From contig JASWJB010000040.1 of NCBI GenBank assembly GCA_032433595.1, positions 1-64,000 on the forward strand: 64,000 nucleotides of DNA. Reading direction: 5' to 3'. A program made the position numbers and the translations under genes. The DNA comes from Conoideocrella luteorostrata (lineage: Eukaryota > Ascomycota > Sordariomycetes > Hypocreales > Clavicipitaceae). The notes under the pieces were generated by a model that had not been told where the DNA came from, did no database searches, and saw nothing but the letters and a program-made list of their open reading frames with translations. Positions 24,379-37,430 of this stretch are shown in pieces. How positions within the stretch are numbered: position 1 is the first letter of the stretch; each line of letters begins with the position of its first letter.

Positions 24379-26747
24379 ATGGCTCCGTCTTTCGACCACC
24401 TGCGCGAGGCCGACCTCGACGATGATGAGTTCAATGAGGATGATATCGATATCTCGGACCTCCGCCAGAAGTTCGAGGTTCAGGTGGAGCAGGGTTACGA
24501 CGGTTTCGTTGTTGTCGACGGTCTTCCCAAGGTCAACGAGGAACAAAAGCCTAAATTGGTCAAGTTCTTGTTGAAGAAGCTTAACTCTGTTGGAAAGACA
24601 AGAGAGGACTTAATCCATATGCCCATGGATAGTAATGGCGAGTCCATGCGGTTAGTTTCTGGCGGATCGACCGCTGGCGAAATTTTGATAAGTATGGGCG
24701 TAATCACACTAACCATGTGGTCAGGTTTGCCTTTGTTGAATACTCTTCGGCCGCCGAGGCCGCTGCTGCCACCCGACAGCTGGATTTAGTCCCTCTGGAT
24801 AAGAGGCACACTATGCGTGTTAACAAGCTTACCGATATCGAACGTTACGGTGGTGAGGGTCGCATCGACGAGAATTATCAAGCACCACATATCGACGAGT
24901 TCACCGAAAAGGAGCATCTACGATGGTTCATGAAGGATCCTTCTGACCGTGGGCGTGATCAGTTTGTCATGTATCGTGGCGATACTGTTGGCGTTTTCTG
25001 GAACAACGAGAAGGACCAGCCTGAGAACATCGTTGACCGTCTACACTGGACAGAGACGTTCCTGCAGTGGTCACCTTTCGGCACATACTTGACCTCAATC
25101 CACGCCCAAGGTGTCCAGCTCTGGGGTGGCCAATCATGGTCTCGTCAACAACGATTTGCCCACCCTTACGTCAACCTTGTCGCTTTCTCTCCCACCGAGA
25201 AGTACCTGGTAACGTGGTCCAACAGACCCATCTCCATTCCTGACAGTGGCCACCCGGCACTCTCTATTGACGACGACGGCAAGAACTATGTCATTTGGGA
25301 CATTGCTACTGGCACCCCCTTGCGTTCTTTTGCTAATCTGGATACCCCCAAGGGTGAGGAAGGCAAGCCTCCGGCAAAACTACAGTGGCCTGCTTTCAAG
25401 TGGTCTGCGGATGATAAATATGTCGCCCGCTTGACGCAAGGCCAATCCATCTCGGTTTATGAGCTTCCCCGCATGAACCTGTTGGACAAGACAAGTATTA
25501 AGATTGAAGGTGTTATGGACTTTGACTGGGCTCCTGCTACTCCTCAGCGCGAAGGTGTCAAGACATACGAGCAGCTTTTCTGCTACTGGACTCCTGAAAT
25601 TGGCAGCAATCCGGCGAAGGTCGGTTTGATGAGCATTCCCTCCAAGGAAATTGTTCGATCACTTAACCTTTTCAGCGTTAGTGACGCTAAGCTGCACTGG
25701 CAATCGGAAGCTGCCTATATTTGCGTAAAGGTAGACCGACACTCCAAGTCCAAGAAGTCACAAGCCACTACTCTGGAGATTTTCCGAATCAAGGAGAAGG
25801 GCGTGCCCGTCGAAGTTGTCGACACCATTAAGGACACAGTCATCAACTTTGCCTGGGAGCCCAAGGGTGACAGATTCGCCATTATCACCACTACAGAACC
25901 AGTGGGCGTCACAGCCGTGCCACCCAAGACTGCTGTTTCATTCTTCTGCCCGGAAAAGGTCAAGGGACCTATTGCTGGCAACTTTAAGCATTTACGCACA
26001 CTGGACAAAAAGAACAGCAATGCTATTTACTGGTCACCAAAGGGGCGGTTTGTTGTCATTGCTACGATTCACAACCAACAGAGCTCAGATCTGGACTTTT
26101 TCGACCTCGACTTCGAGGGTGACAAGCCTGAATCGGACAAGGACCTGACTGCTAATCTGCAATTGATGAACACGGCTGATCACTACGGTGTGACTGACGT
26201 CGAATGGGATCCATCTGGTCGCTTTGTTGCCACATGGGCATCAGTGTGGAAGCATGCAGTAAGTTAAACTGACCACCCGGCGACGGTATCACTCAAAACT
26301 AACTAACCGATTTAGATGGAAAATGGATACCATATTTACGACTTTAAGGGTGAGGCTCTGCGAGAGGAACCCATTGACAAGTTCAAGCAATTCCAGTGGC
26401 GACCACGTCCTGCTACCTTGTTGACCAAGGATGAGCAGAAGCAGGTGCGCAAAAACCTCCGCGAGTACAGTCGAGTGTTCGAACAAGAGGATGCCGACCG
26501 AGGTGCCTCTGCCGACTTGGCGGTTGTGGAAGCCCGCCGGCACATCTTGGAGGAATGGTACAGCTGGCGCGCAGAGGTGGAGGAGGATGTCCACGAGGAG
26601 CGCGCTGCTCTTGGATTACCACAAGACCCCAATGCTCCGTTGTTGGAAGCCAAGACAAAATTGATCGAGGGCGGCGACGAAAAGGAACAAGTTATCGAGG
26701 AGATTGTGGAAGACGTCTTGGAGGAGAGCGAAGAGGTGCTGGCGTAG
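24379..26747 (+). CDS. PRT1: eukaryotic translation initiation factor 3 subunit B
   Basis: Three exons, 24379-24650, 24725-26258 and 26316-26747 (745 aa). This scaffold subunit of eIF3 binds the 40S subunit and helps recruit Met-tRNAi and mRNA. The N-terminus is acidic ([20 protein letters not shown]), followed by a non-canonical RRM (about 40-125, [15 protein letters not shown] ... [13 protein letters not shown]). A nine-bladed beta-propeller covers about 140-650, including [19 protein letters not shown] and [18 protein letters not shown]. The charged C-terminal helix ([21 protein letters not shown]) binds eIF3i/g in yeast. Both introns are short (74 and 57 nt) and frame-consistent. The symbol follows the yeast orthologue. 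Confidence 0.96.
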
Positions 26748-29700
26748 ATGGGTGGATGGGGGTAAACATGACGGTCATGATATAAAGACGTTCATGGTTA
26801 CAATTGTTCCACAAGCTTGCATGACGGAGCAAGTGCATTTGCTTGTACTGGTAAAATAAAATATCGGCTCAGAGTCAGGGCATTCATAATGACTTTATAT
26901 TAGTTCAACTTTATAAATTTCTTGTTAGCGTGTGGTGATAACACTGAGCATTTGTTGGCATTGATGCTCTAATGCCTGTGATTGAAGTAACACGTCCAAT
27001 TCACTGTGCGTATTTGGTTCAAGCGATGGCCAACCTTGACTTATGCTGTCGTTCATCAATACCTGTTCAAGGATATGTACCTTGTACACTCCGCCATACA
27101 GAATAGTACTGTATACTTCGTAATGTGGTACTCCATACCGTAGAATACCAACACCAAAACCCCCAAATTCATGGCAGAGTCGAAAGCTCCAATATCCGTC
27201 CACAACTGGCCAAAAGAACGCACCGTGTGTGCGCGCGAGGGAAAACTTGGTTAACAATGGTGGGGGCGGGACGAAGCGAGCCAGTCAAAGGGTACAAGGG
27301 TCCGCACTGTAGGCCAGCCCTGTTCTCTCGGCGTTGCGTTAGCGCTACGGAGTAGGTAACAATAATACAAGAAGCGCTCGCCTTGTCCATACTCGGCACA
27401 TTATTATACAGGTATTATTACGGAGTATATATATCACTGCGAGATATAGCAAACAAGAGAAAAGGTTGCAGAGAGATTTAGGAGGCTGGGATCGAGGCGA
27501 AGAGAGTTGGGGGGCTTTGTTGCAGAGTTCTCCATACAATCCATACGATGAATCGCATGACTCCTGTATAACAGCAGTACGTTGCAGATGCAAGTTTTTG
27601 TGGGTTGATACTGCTCCAGCAGAGAACTTATTGTCCAAGTAAGCGTGAGAATCACTTGCACAATAGAGTGGGCGTATTGACACTTGGGGTCCGGATGATA
27701 TGAGCCACCCTGAGCCCCTCACGTCCACCCCACCAACTAAGCTATTGTCGCTGAATTTCGCTCTCATGTCTACCGGCAACTACTCCGTGCCGTCACAGTA
27801 CAATGCTATATTGTGCTCCGTTCCACGGAGTAGCAGGCGTGCTTTGTGATGCTCGGCGGATAGGGAGTGGATTTGTGCGAGGATGTCCGAGTCAAGTGGT
27901 ACGAAGAGCCTGTCGCCTGTCTGGGCCAGCGAGGCAGTTTCCTGACAAGTTGGAATGTTGGATGTTTTAGGTCGTCTGCCGCAAGGGCTCGACGGGGATG
28001 CCCCTGTTTGCCCGGCAAGTTTGGAAAGGAAAACAAACCTTTCTCCAAACCAGTCTGACTGATGAGTTCGCTGGAACGGCAAAGACCGAGACTATCAGAC
28101 CAGAGGAAGGATCTCGTCGAAACTCCAACGGGGCCATCAGGCGGAACCGTCCTATTAATTGCAGTCGAGATGAAGCAGGCATGCCATGCTACGAGTCAAA
28201 AGGCGCCGAGAACTTTGTTGTAAAATATCCACGGACGTTAGTCCGTAGCACGGAGTACATCATGTCAACCTCCGTCTATTTAGAGTGCCAGAGTGCCAAC
28301 AATGCCGTCTGCGATACGGAGTACTCCGTGCGGGATTCACGGGGTCGACATGTAGCGGCACATGTCTTAATTCCCCCGGCTCTGAAGGGGAATGGTCATG
28401 GTCTGGCCCTCGTGGCGCTGGTGCAAAGCAAACACTTAAAAAAAAAATCGGCGAGAAAAGTGCCGTCTCCTGAATACTAGACAGGGTCAGTAAGGGATGA
28501 AGAGGAAAATCCTGCCGGAATTGCGCCACAACATGCCACTTTTTCTTCTTTGTTTTGCCTTGGCAGAATAATGCCACAAAATAATGCCCCAAGTACCTAT
28601 CCCTATTGCCCAAGATAGGATGCTGCTATTCCGAAGATGAAGAGAGGTTGGGCTGTGGAGGCGGTGGCATTTCGGTCGTGTGCAAAGGGCTGCATCTCCG
28701 TTGCTCGTGTTGTGCCCAGCCCAGCCAGCGAGTGACATGAAGCAGGCAGAATTGATGCACTCCTTCCCGCCTCCAGCCCGATGTGGGCTGAGTCGACCAG
28801 AGTCGGCATTAGACACTAGTATTCCGCAGACCAACAACTCTTATAATGTGCTGCCGCGTCTACGTCTGCGAGTACACGGTAGTATAGGCATGTAACTACT
28901 CCGTAAACATAGCATGTAGCAAGGTTATCCGTATTCCGTAGATGCATTTCAGTTCGTACGCTCTGTGACTCCTGCCATGTCGAATATTAGCGAGCTAAAC
29001 ATTATTCCACGCAGGATACAGTATGGATTCCATATTGCACTGTATGAGGTACTTTTACTTACTGAAGCAAGTGCCAAGGTGCCCCGGTGGTGGGCCAAGG
29101 ATCTGCCTCTCTCGTGAGGTCTACCTGTAACAATTGAATGCCGGTACACCATTTAATTACCCTGGTCTCGTAGTTTGTCCTCAAAGTCTCATCAGGTACC
29201 TCATGTCGACGACCGCCTGCCTTATTATGCCCGCTGCGCCTGCTGCGCTGCCCACCCATCGTTTCACCACAGCCCTGTAGCTCGCCCTTCCTCCCTCGCA
29301 GCTGCTTCTCCTTCACCTTCGGTTCTGCCCCGAAGATTCCGCAGTCGTCAGCACAGCTTCATCTTCCCGTATCTGTTTTCTGTTGGCTGATATCCTGCGG
29401 CGTACTGACTACGAACCACGGAAACCATCGTCCGTTTTCGAAGTGCCAACTGTGGCAGCCGGAACATTTCATCGCACAAGGCGATCCCTTTGTGTGCCCC
29501 CGCCGCCGCTTCCGCGAGGCGCCAAAGTCTGGCCACATTCTTGTCGTGCCATCACACAACACTATCAATCTTCCAAGTCCTGCCCCCATCGAAACGAGCT
29601 TCCCAGAGGTAATGGCCCTTACACTCGGCAGCGCCGTGAATGCTTCCTCCGCCGAATAGTATTCGAGCACGGCATCGCGCAACGGCTGCCTGCCTAGCCT

Positions 29701-29754
29701 CCGACGACTCCACAATCTCCATGCAATTGACATAATCGCGTTATTCTTCCCGAT
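26748..29754. other. 3-kb intergenic region, no gene supported
   Basis: Holds the eIF3b 3' UTR (AATAAAAT near 26850) and the IRE1 promoter and leader. Dispersed 9-mers occur at 27346-27354, 27419-27427 and 28897-28905. A perfect 14-bp palindrome ACGGAGTACTCCGT at 28316-28329 is built from two head-to-head copies. Several medium-length open frames (for example 27998-28480) have no recognisable features. Confidence 0.55.
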
Positions 29755-32700
29755 ATGCTGCGACGGACCCCGATCGACGGGCGGGGGTCCTCGCAACAGC
29801 AGAAGAAACTCTTGCTCGCCTTTTCTTTTATCCTTCTCCCGTGGCTGCAGCTCGCCAGTGCTCAGCAATCACAGCAACATGCTGCCCAGTCAGTAATTCC
29901 GCAAGCTGGTGACGTTGGCGGCGGTGGCGGAGATGGCAGCCGTGGAAACGGCAAGCGTATTCATCATGACCCCGTTGATGCCGTCGCCGCTGCTGCTGTC
30001 GCTGCCGGATCAGACCCCATTCATTGGGAGACGACGTCCGTCAAGCCAGACTCGGCTGAAATTCCAAGCAACGACCTTAGGAGAGCGACCCTGAGAGAAC
30101 AGTACAACTATTTACAACAGCAACAACCACAAAAATCACAACAACAACAAGGACAAAAGCAGCATCAGCAGCAAGCTCGACGCGGCTCTAAAAAGAACCC
30201 TTCCACCGATCATATACTCATTCCTAATGATGCGAGCGCCCTCGCAACTTCGGCTCTGGCCCCGGCCGTTCGAGCAACAACCTCTTCACGACAACGACCC
30301 AGCGGCGTCCCCGCCTCTGGGTTAGCCTCGCCGCAAAATGCGCGGAGTCTGGAGGACTGGGAAGTAGAAGACTTTGTTCTTCTGGCGACCGTCGACGGAG
30401 ACCTCTTTGCCAACGACCGTAAAACTGGCAAAGAACTTTGGCACCTACAGGTCGACCAACCTATGGTCGAAACTATACACCACCGAACAAGTAGTTCGAT
30501 CCTCGATGAAGACTACAGCCCTGTCGATCACTATATTTGGGCCATAGAGCCCACCCGTGATGGAGGCGTTTACGTATGGGTTCCGGAACCTGACTCTCGC
30601 CCGCGTGCCACGGGATTCACCATGAAGGAGCTGGTTGAGGTCCTCTCCCCGTACGCCGAGGAGGAAACTTCCATTGTTTATGTCGGCAGCAAACGGACGA
30701 CAATGATTACTCTAGATGCTGACACTGGACGCATCCTCAAGTACTTCGGACCGGACGGCTCTCACGTCAACGAAGCCGAAAGTTGCCTAAAGCCAAACGC
30801 ATTGTTTGACAAGGACTCTGAGGAGTGTAGCTCCACTGGTACCATCACACTAGGCAGAACTGAGTACTCTGTCTCGATTAATAGACGAGATGGCAAGACA
30901 ATTGCAACGTTGAAATACTCCGAGTGGACGCCTAACAACCGCGACAGTGACCTATTCCATCAGTATCACGTATCCAAGGACAGCCGCTACATTACAACCC
31001 AGCATGATGGTAAAGTTTATGCCTTTGATTATGCAAAATCCGATAACATCGGCCCCTTCTTTAGCCAAAAGTTCGCTGCCCCCGTTGCCCGTGTATTTGA
31101 CGTCTGTCGCCCCTGGGAGGCTTCAGCTGAGAGTAACCCAGACCTGGTCTTGTTGCCTCAGCCTGCTATGCCCTCCCAGAATGATGACATGGCACAAAAG
31201 CGCAGCAATAGCATTTTCTTGAATCGCACGGAAGAAGGCAGTTGGTATGCTCTCTCTGGCCGTGCATATCCTCTCATTATTGGGGCGCCGCGAGCTAAAG
31301 CTTCAAAATCGAGCTGGTGGGACGAGACGGCCTCCTGGGATAGCCTGAGTGAAGCAAAGGTCTCCAAAGATTTGGTGGGCACGCATTCTCTGGCAACCTT
31401 CCGCGAAAGTAGGAGACAAGTTCCAACATTGCCTGACGGAACCCTTGCGGGCGACCCTGACGATCCTGACAACCAATCTGCCGTGCCAATTGTCAAGCCA
31501 ACCGAAATGGAGGAGCCGACGATTGTCGATAAAGTCAAGAGTCTTCCCCAAAGTGCTGCTGATAGCGTAGTTGAATTCGTGCGGAACCCCATTTTGATCA
31601 TTCTCTTTTTTGTTGCTCTCGCATATAATCAAAAGAAGCTCAGACGTTCGTATCATACATTCCGCAACGGAAGCAGCCTCAAGGATACGTTTCTGTACCT
31701 TACTTCCGAGGTTTCTACAGAAGAGAAGGTTGCCGTCCAGGACGACAGCCACTCTGCGAACCCAAAACTGACAGAGCTCCCCAAGCCAGCTACAGAGGAG
31801 CCATCGATTGCCAGTGGTTCGCATGGTAAAGATGAAACGCCGGAATCAGATAGTCCATCTGGTCAAACGCCAAAGTCAGATGAGGATGTCAACAGAGAGG
31901 CGGACGATAAACTCAAGTCGTCACAATCGTCTATCTCGCTTCCTGATGAAGCCAAATCATATGAAGGACGAGAAAACTCAGCCACGGCTACGGGTCATGC
32001 TCCTGAGAAGAGGAAGGCACGCCGTGGACGTCGCGGTGGTGTCAAGCATCGCAAGGGCCGACCTCGCGAGACCTCGCAATCTCGAGACGATGAGGCACCC
32101 GACGCCACCGTGGAGGAGGCGGTAAATAACGCAAAACGGTTGGGAGACCGGCCCAGCCTGGAGCCAGATGTTATGACTGTTGCCAATGATATGCAGGCAG
32201 TCACTGGGCCGATTATCCGCATGGGCAATATTGAAGTCAACACTGAAGAACAGCTGGGAACTGGCAGCAACGGCACGCTTGTTTTTGCCGGCAAGTTTGA
32301 TGGCCGAGAGGTCGCTGTTAAGCGAATGCTGATTCAATTCTATGATATTGCGTCTCAGGAGACAAGACTCTTGCGAGAGAGTGACGATCACCCCAATGGT
32401 AAGTTACAGTGAAGCTTCCAGTAATAACCTCGTTCGAAGTTGCTAAATCATGTTACAGTCATTCGTTACTACTCCCAACAAATACGAGATGGATTCCTCT
32501 ACATCGCGCTGGAGCGTTGTGCCGCATCCCTGGCGGAGATAGTGGAAGGTCCGCACGCGTTCCGCGAACTCGCCAACGCAGGCAAAATGGATTTACCGGG
32601 TGTGTTGTACCAAATCACGAATGGTATCAGCCACCTTCACAGCCTTCGCATTGTTCATCGAGATCTGAAGCCACAAAACATTCTTGTGAATATGGGCAAA

Positions 32701-33600
32701 GATGGCCGACCTCGACTGCTAGTGTCCGATTTCGGCCTTTGTAAGAAGCTGGAAGGAGGGCAATCTTCATTTGGGGCCACGACTGGCAGGGCAGCTGGAA
32801 CATCCGGATGGCGAGCGCCGGAGCTGTTGCTTGACGATGACGGCCGGGACTTGAACCTGATGGATGCCAGCACACATAGTGGATCTGGGTCCGTTCTGGT
32901 GCAAGATGGTATCATGCCTCACAACCGAAGAGCTACCCGTGCCATTGACATCTTCTCTCTTGGTCTGGTCTTCTTCTACGTCCTGACTAACGGCTCCCAT
33001 CCATTCGACTGCGGTGGCAGGTACATGCGAGAAGTCAACATTCGGAAGGGCAGCTATAATTTGCAGCCTCTGGATGCACTTGGTGACTTCTCGTGTGAAG
33101 CCAAAGATCTCATTGGCTCAATGCTTGATGCCGATCCGAAGCGGCGACCAAGTGCTGTTGAAGTCATGTCACATCCCTTCTTCTGGTCTGCTAAGAAGAG
33201 ACTGTCATTTCTGTGTGATGTGTCTGATCACTTTGAGAAGGAACCTAGAGATCCACCATCTGCCTCGCTTGCCGAGCTGGAGCGACACGGTCCGCAGGTT
33301 ACAAAGGGTGACTTTTTGCGTATTCTGCCTCGTGACTTTGTTGATTCATTAGGTAAGCAGCGCAAATATACTGGGTCTCGGCTGTTGGATCTGTTACGGG
33401 CACTTCGAAACAAGCGCAATCATTACGAGGACATGCCAGACGCCCTGAAGCGCCAGGTTGGCCCCCTTCCGGAGGGCTATCTGAGCTTCTGGACGCTGAG
33501 GTTTCCGATGCTACTCCTTATGTGCTGGAACGTGGTCTATAATGTGCAATGGGAAGAGACAGATCGCTTTAGGGAATATTACGAACCAGCAGGTCTGTAG
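29755..33600 (+). CDS. IRE1: unfolded protein response sensor kinase/endoribonuclease Ire1
   Basis: Two exons, 29755-32398 and 32459-33600 (1261 aa). This type I ER membrane protein senses unfolded proteins in the lumen; on oligomerisation its cytosolic RNase splices the HAC1/XBP1-type mRNA. It starts with a signal sequence (KKLLLAFSFILLPWLQLASA), then a poly-Gln stretch (about 118-140) and a luminal beta-propeller domain (about 198-500, LEDWEVEDFVLLATVDGDL). A membrane span follows near 610-630 (NPILIILFFVALAY), then a Lys/Arg-rich linker and the kinase domain (about 832-1120; LGTGSNGTLVF, AVKRM, IVHRDLKPQNILVN, SDFGLCKK). The KEN RNase domain runs to the end. The helix KYTGSRLLDLLRALRNKRNH retains the Tyr, Arg, Asn and His used by yeast Ire1 for RNA cleavage. 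The 60-nt intron interrupts HPN|VIRYY in the kinase. Confidence 0.96.
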
Positions 33601-34072
33601 CGTATGTAGACGTATATTGCATGTACATTTGTAAGCAGACATTAGTTGTTTGTTTGAGCGAATGCTATCATCACTGGACCACATACGCGGTATCCTTGAA
33701 TAAAATTGTGAAGTTATAGAGTCATGTAGTTCAAAGCGCACATACATGCATGCCGTACTTTTCAGATCTTGTATTCCGGCGTTCACCTTACACATTCTTG
33801 CGGCGTAGCTTATTCATCAAACCTGTATGTTCTCCACGGCTGGAGGTGGAACTTGTTACGACTCTTCTTCACTCTTAATCAAGATAATGGCCATCAAGGT
33901 TGTATTGCGTTTCTTGACCCCCCTCCCCCCCCCCAGCTTGTAATACACTGATGGAGCATCCGCTACACGGGCTTTCGTTTTCTTTACTTTTTTGCCGCAA
34001 TCCTACAATATGCCAATGCCAATGCCAATACCATGCTATGCTATGCTGTGCCGTATTGCCAAATAATAGCAT
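33601..34072. other. convergent 3' intergenic region
   Basis: Space between the convergent IRE1 and Hel2 genes; it includes a poly-C tract (33921-33935) and short ATGCC/ATGCT tandem repeats at about 34012-34045. No gene is supported. Confidence 0.6.
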
Positions 34073-36542
34073 CTAACCCCACTGAACAAGCACCTTTTTA
34101 CCCTTCTTCCCTCCCTTCTTCCCCTTCCCTTCCTGCTCCTCTTCTACCGGTGGTGAGCTCGTCTCCGCAGGAGCACCTCCCCATTGAAAATTAGATTCCG
34201 CGTGGCCGTAATCCCGACGAACGCTACGACCGGAACCGTATCCGAAGATGGTGGTTGTGGGTTTGGGAGCCGCGGGAAGGGCGGGGAATGCGTCGCCCGA
34301 GCGGCTTGCCGATGATGCTACTGCTGCTCGTTGAGGCTGCTGAGAAGAAGATGAGCCTGCCCATGTGGAGCGTGAGGATGATGTGGCCCCAGAAGCCGAT
34401 GGCAAGGACGGAAAGGCAGAGGATGAGGTTGTTGAGGACTTAACAACGGGTGAAGAAGACATCCAACTTGGTGGCGTTCTGATACTTGCTGGGGTGGGAC
34501 CACCAAGACGAGTGCTGTTCTTCAGACGGAGGACTCTGTTGGAGTGCTTCTGTACGGGGGCTGCATTAGGAAGTGCCGGATTCGAGGTCGCAGCATGAGC
34601 CCATCCGCTTGAGCTGGAGGTAGCACCGTGCATGCCGCCCAGGCCGGGCAGACTGGGGTAATCCTCGTTGATGGCTCGCCAGTCCTGCCATGCCTTGCGA
34701 ATGCTGTCTGCCTTGGTTTTGTCCTCAAACAGATCCGCTACTTCTCTAACCAAGCTGCCAAGAGCGTTGGATGAAACATCAGCGAAGAGAGTGAAGAAAG
34801 CATCGATGAGTTGAGGGGCAGAAAATCCCCCTTGTCGATAGGTGGAGATTTGTTGCCGGAAGGTGCTAATCTTACTGGCGTTGTTGCCGAGCAGGTTCGC
34901 TGCTCGTTCTACCACGTAGCTGTGGCGGACGATCCGGGCTCGCTCTTCTGGCGAGAGGTTAGAGGGGTCTGTGATGGTCAGGGAGTCCAAGGATTCGATG
35001 ATGCCGGTTTGTGCAGCATTTCGTAACGAGGGTGACGAGGGAAAGGAGGGAGAGCCTGTGTTTCGAGCAGTTGGTGTCTGAGTGCCTGATGAGGGTGTTG
35101 GACGGGTGTCGGCTGACGATGGTGCTGAGAGCTGTCCACCAAAGGTCCTATTGGAGACGGATTGCGCTGAATGAACGGCCATTTGCCGTTGTAGGGCAAG
35201 TTCATCTCTGCGTAAGGGTTGGGAGGAAGTTGGAGGTACGGCATCCTCATTAGGGTCCCTGCCTCTACCGCCTCCCCTGCGACCTCGGCCGCGACCCTCA
35301 CCATCTCTCTGGCCCCGTCTTTCGTTTTGATACGACTGTCGAATGTCGAACGAGGACATGTCGACGAGTCTTGCATCTCTGCCTACGCCCCTGCCCGCAT
35401 GGTCACTCAGGTTGTGTGCCTGGAGATCCAACTCGGTATCAAACACGACGAACTTCTTCTCCATGCATTCACTGTTTGAGCAGAGGAAATGATCCCTTTT
35501 GAAATGCTGCTCCAAGGCATTGTAGTCTTGGTAATAGTGCGGTGTCCGCGAGTCGCGCCGGTCACAAAGGAAGCACCGTTCGTGCTTCATACGACAATGC
35601 TCATACAGCTTGTCGTCGTCGTAGAAGCGCTCGCCGCAAAAGCCACACAGGGGGTGACCTTTGAAGCCTGTCTGATCCGCAGCGCCGGGTTTATCGTCAC
35701 CGCGTCTCATGTGCTTCTCCAGCTCCTTGTCTGAGAACAGCTCGTGTTCGTGGGTGAAGACCTTTTTGTTGCGGGTACATAGGTCGCACATACGTTTACG
35801 ATGTACGGACTTGACATGTCGGTGGAGGTCGGGCCATCCCAGACCTGCGAAGTCACAAGAATCATCGGGACAGTTGTATCTCAACAGCAGGACGGTATCG
35901 CCGACGATATCTTCGTTTGTATACTTGATTCCAATATTAGAGTCGGTGGTTGTGATGTCCTTTTGGGAGTATTCTTCAAATCGCTTCTCTGCGTTGTCTG
36001 TGAAGATGACGAACGGGGCTGGAGTCTTTCCGGCAGTTAGCAGCAAGATTCAGCACACTTTGCAATTTTTGGCCTTTGATGAGAGACGGACGCAATGCAG
36101 ATTGTCCCCCTGGAGATCAACTTACTCGGCAATGCGCACAGTCCTTGGTCTTGTACAATGCCCTCATCCGCAAACCACAGATATGGCAAGTAGCATGATT
36201 GCAGGGAGCAATAGAATGATGCGCAACGGGGTTAGCACAAATAAAGCAGACCTCAGCATCGTCGTCACCCTCATTGTCCGCAGCAGCAGCGGCAGCAGCG
36301 GCAGCCTGTGTTTGCTGTTTTAAGATGATGGCCCTAGACGAGGCAACAGCTACATCTTGTCCCGCCGAATTTGTAGGACCAACTGTCTGGGCATTTGCCC
36401 CTCGATCCTGACCAGTATTCCCGCCGCCGCCGCCTCTGGCCCGTCGTCCGCGCCCACCACCAGAATTTCCTCTGCCCCGGCCGCGGCCACGTCCTCTGAA
36501 ACCTTCGCCTCCTCGACCGGATTGAGGTGCTCCCTCCGGCAT
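34073..36542 (-). CDS. HEL2: E3 ubiquitin ligase Hel2/ZNF598-type, ribosome-collision sensor
   Basis: Two exons, 36542-36126 and 36025-34073 (789 aa), with a 100-nt intron right after the RING finger (CAHCR|TPAPFV). An RGG-rich N-terminus is followed by a poly-Ala run. A C3H2C3-like RING spans about 96-139 (CFICANPVAHHSIAPCNHATCHICG). A series of C2H2-type zinc fingers follows (about 175-300: CDFAGLGWPDLHRHVKSVH, CGFCGERFYDDDKLYEHCRMKH and others). The C-terminal part is disordered and Ser/Gly/Pro-rich and ends in a Lys-rich patch (KGKKGGKKGKK). This architecture is that of yeast Hel2/human ZNF598, which ubiquitinates uS10/uS3 on collided ribosomes to start ribosome-associated quality control. 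The first ATG in frame is MPEGAPQSGRGG. Confidence 0.94.
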
Positions 36543-37318
36543 AGCCACGTACGAGGTCGGGGTCGTTGCCAGTGTGCGAGAAACGATATCGGTTGTAGAG
36601 CTGTTTCGTTGGCGAGCGGGTTTCTGGACGACTTGCCCAGGAACCGGAAATGCTTTGTGAGGTATCTTGCTCTTGGTGGAGAATGTGTGCAGTACTGGAC
36701 CGAGTTCGCTTAAGTGCAGCAGTGATCGCTTGGAACAGAAACTTAGGGAGGCTGTCGATCTTCGGTGTCCGCTCTCTTATTTAACGAGAACGCAGCTGTA
36801 GAGTGTCGGATGTGGAGTGCCAGTGATGAGAGTCGACTTGCACATGAGGGAAGAGGCTTTTTGGTAATGTTCGCCTTGTCAGCCGGGACGGCGGATGGTT
36901 GATTTTATTGCCATCATCTGCTAGGGTTCCAATTGGAGGGGCAGCAGTTCACACAGGCACGGGCTCGCCGCCCAATAGGTCGAAGCGGCAGACTTTCCAG
37001 GCACAGGGTTAGCTGGTTAGCCATCTAGGTCTCACGTCTGGAGGGGCATTCTCGGCAAAGCCACTCAAGAGTCACCTGGAAACCAGTGGCTCCCTCGTCC
37101 GCTGAGTCGCCATGAGTCGCTGTGAGTCAGCCCGAGTGACCGCCACTAGGCCCCCCTGGCCGAATGATAATTGGAACCCTAATACCCTGCAGCACAGCCC
37201 ACTTTACCCCCGGTGAACCAGCCTGGGACAGGCAGTTGCTGCTGCAGCTGCCCCCAAGGTTTTGCGGAAGGATCTTAATGCAATTGAAGCTCGTTTCCAC
37301 CATGTCCCATCATCGATA
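36543..37318. other. intergenic, Hel2 promoter side
   Basis: Upstream of Hel2 and ending at the tRNA gene. No coding sequence is recognised. Confidence 0.55.
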
Positions 37319-37400
37319 GCCGTAATCGTCTAGTGGTTAGGACATCAGTTTGTGGTCTTTAGTATCACTGGAAACCGAGGTTCGATTCCTCGTTACGGCA
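37319..37400 (+). tRNA. tRNA-His (anticodon GTG) with short intron
   Basis: The 7-bp acceptor stem GCCGTAA/TTACGGC is perfect. The D arm contains the A-box TAGTGGTTAGG, and the T arm CGAGG-TTCGATT-CCTCG contains the B-box. The anticodon arm is TCAGT-TTGTGG...C-ACTGG with GTG as anticodon. About 10 extra bases (TCTTTAGTAT) lie just 3' of the base after the anticodon, the canonical tRNA intron position. A T7 run starts about 10 bp downstream and serves as a Pol III terminator. Histidine identity follows from the anticodon. The extra G-1 is normally added after transcription in eukaryotes. Confidence 0.95.
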
Positions 37401-37410
37401 GATGAATTAC

Positions 37411-37417
37411 TTTTTTT
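37411..37417 (+). terminator. Pol III T-run terminator of tRNA-His
   Basis: Seven consecutive T residues ten bases after the discriminator base of the tRNA, with a further T8 run at 37423-37430. Confidence 0.8.
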
Positions 37418-37430
37418 GGTCCTTTTTTTT

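Noticed and set aside
27998..28480. 160-codon open frame on the + strand upstream of IRE1
   Set aside because: No domain, no signal peptide, biased random composition, and it runs through dispersed repeat motifs; probably chance.
35709..36323. 204-codon frame on the + strand opposite Hel2
   Set aside because: Antisense shadow of the zinc-finger region of Hel2; no own motifs.
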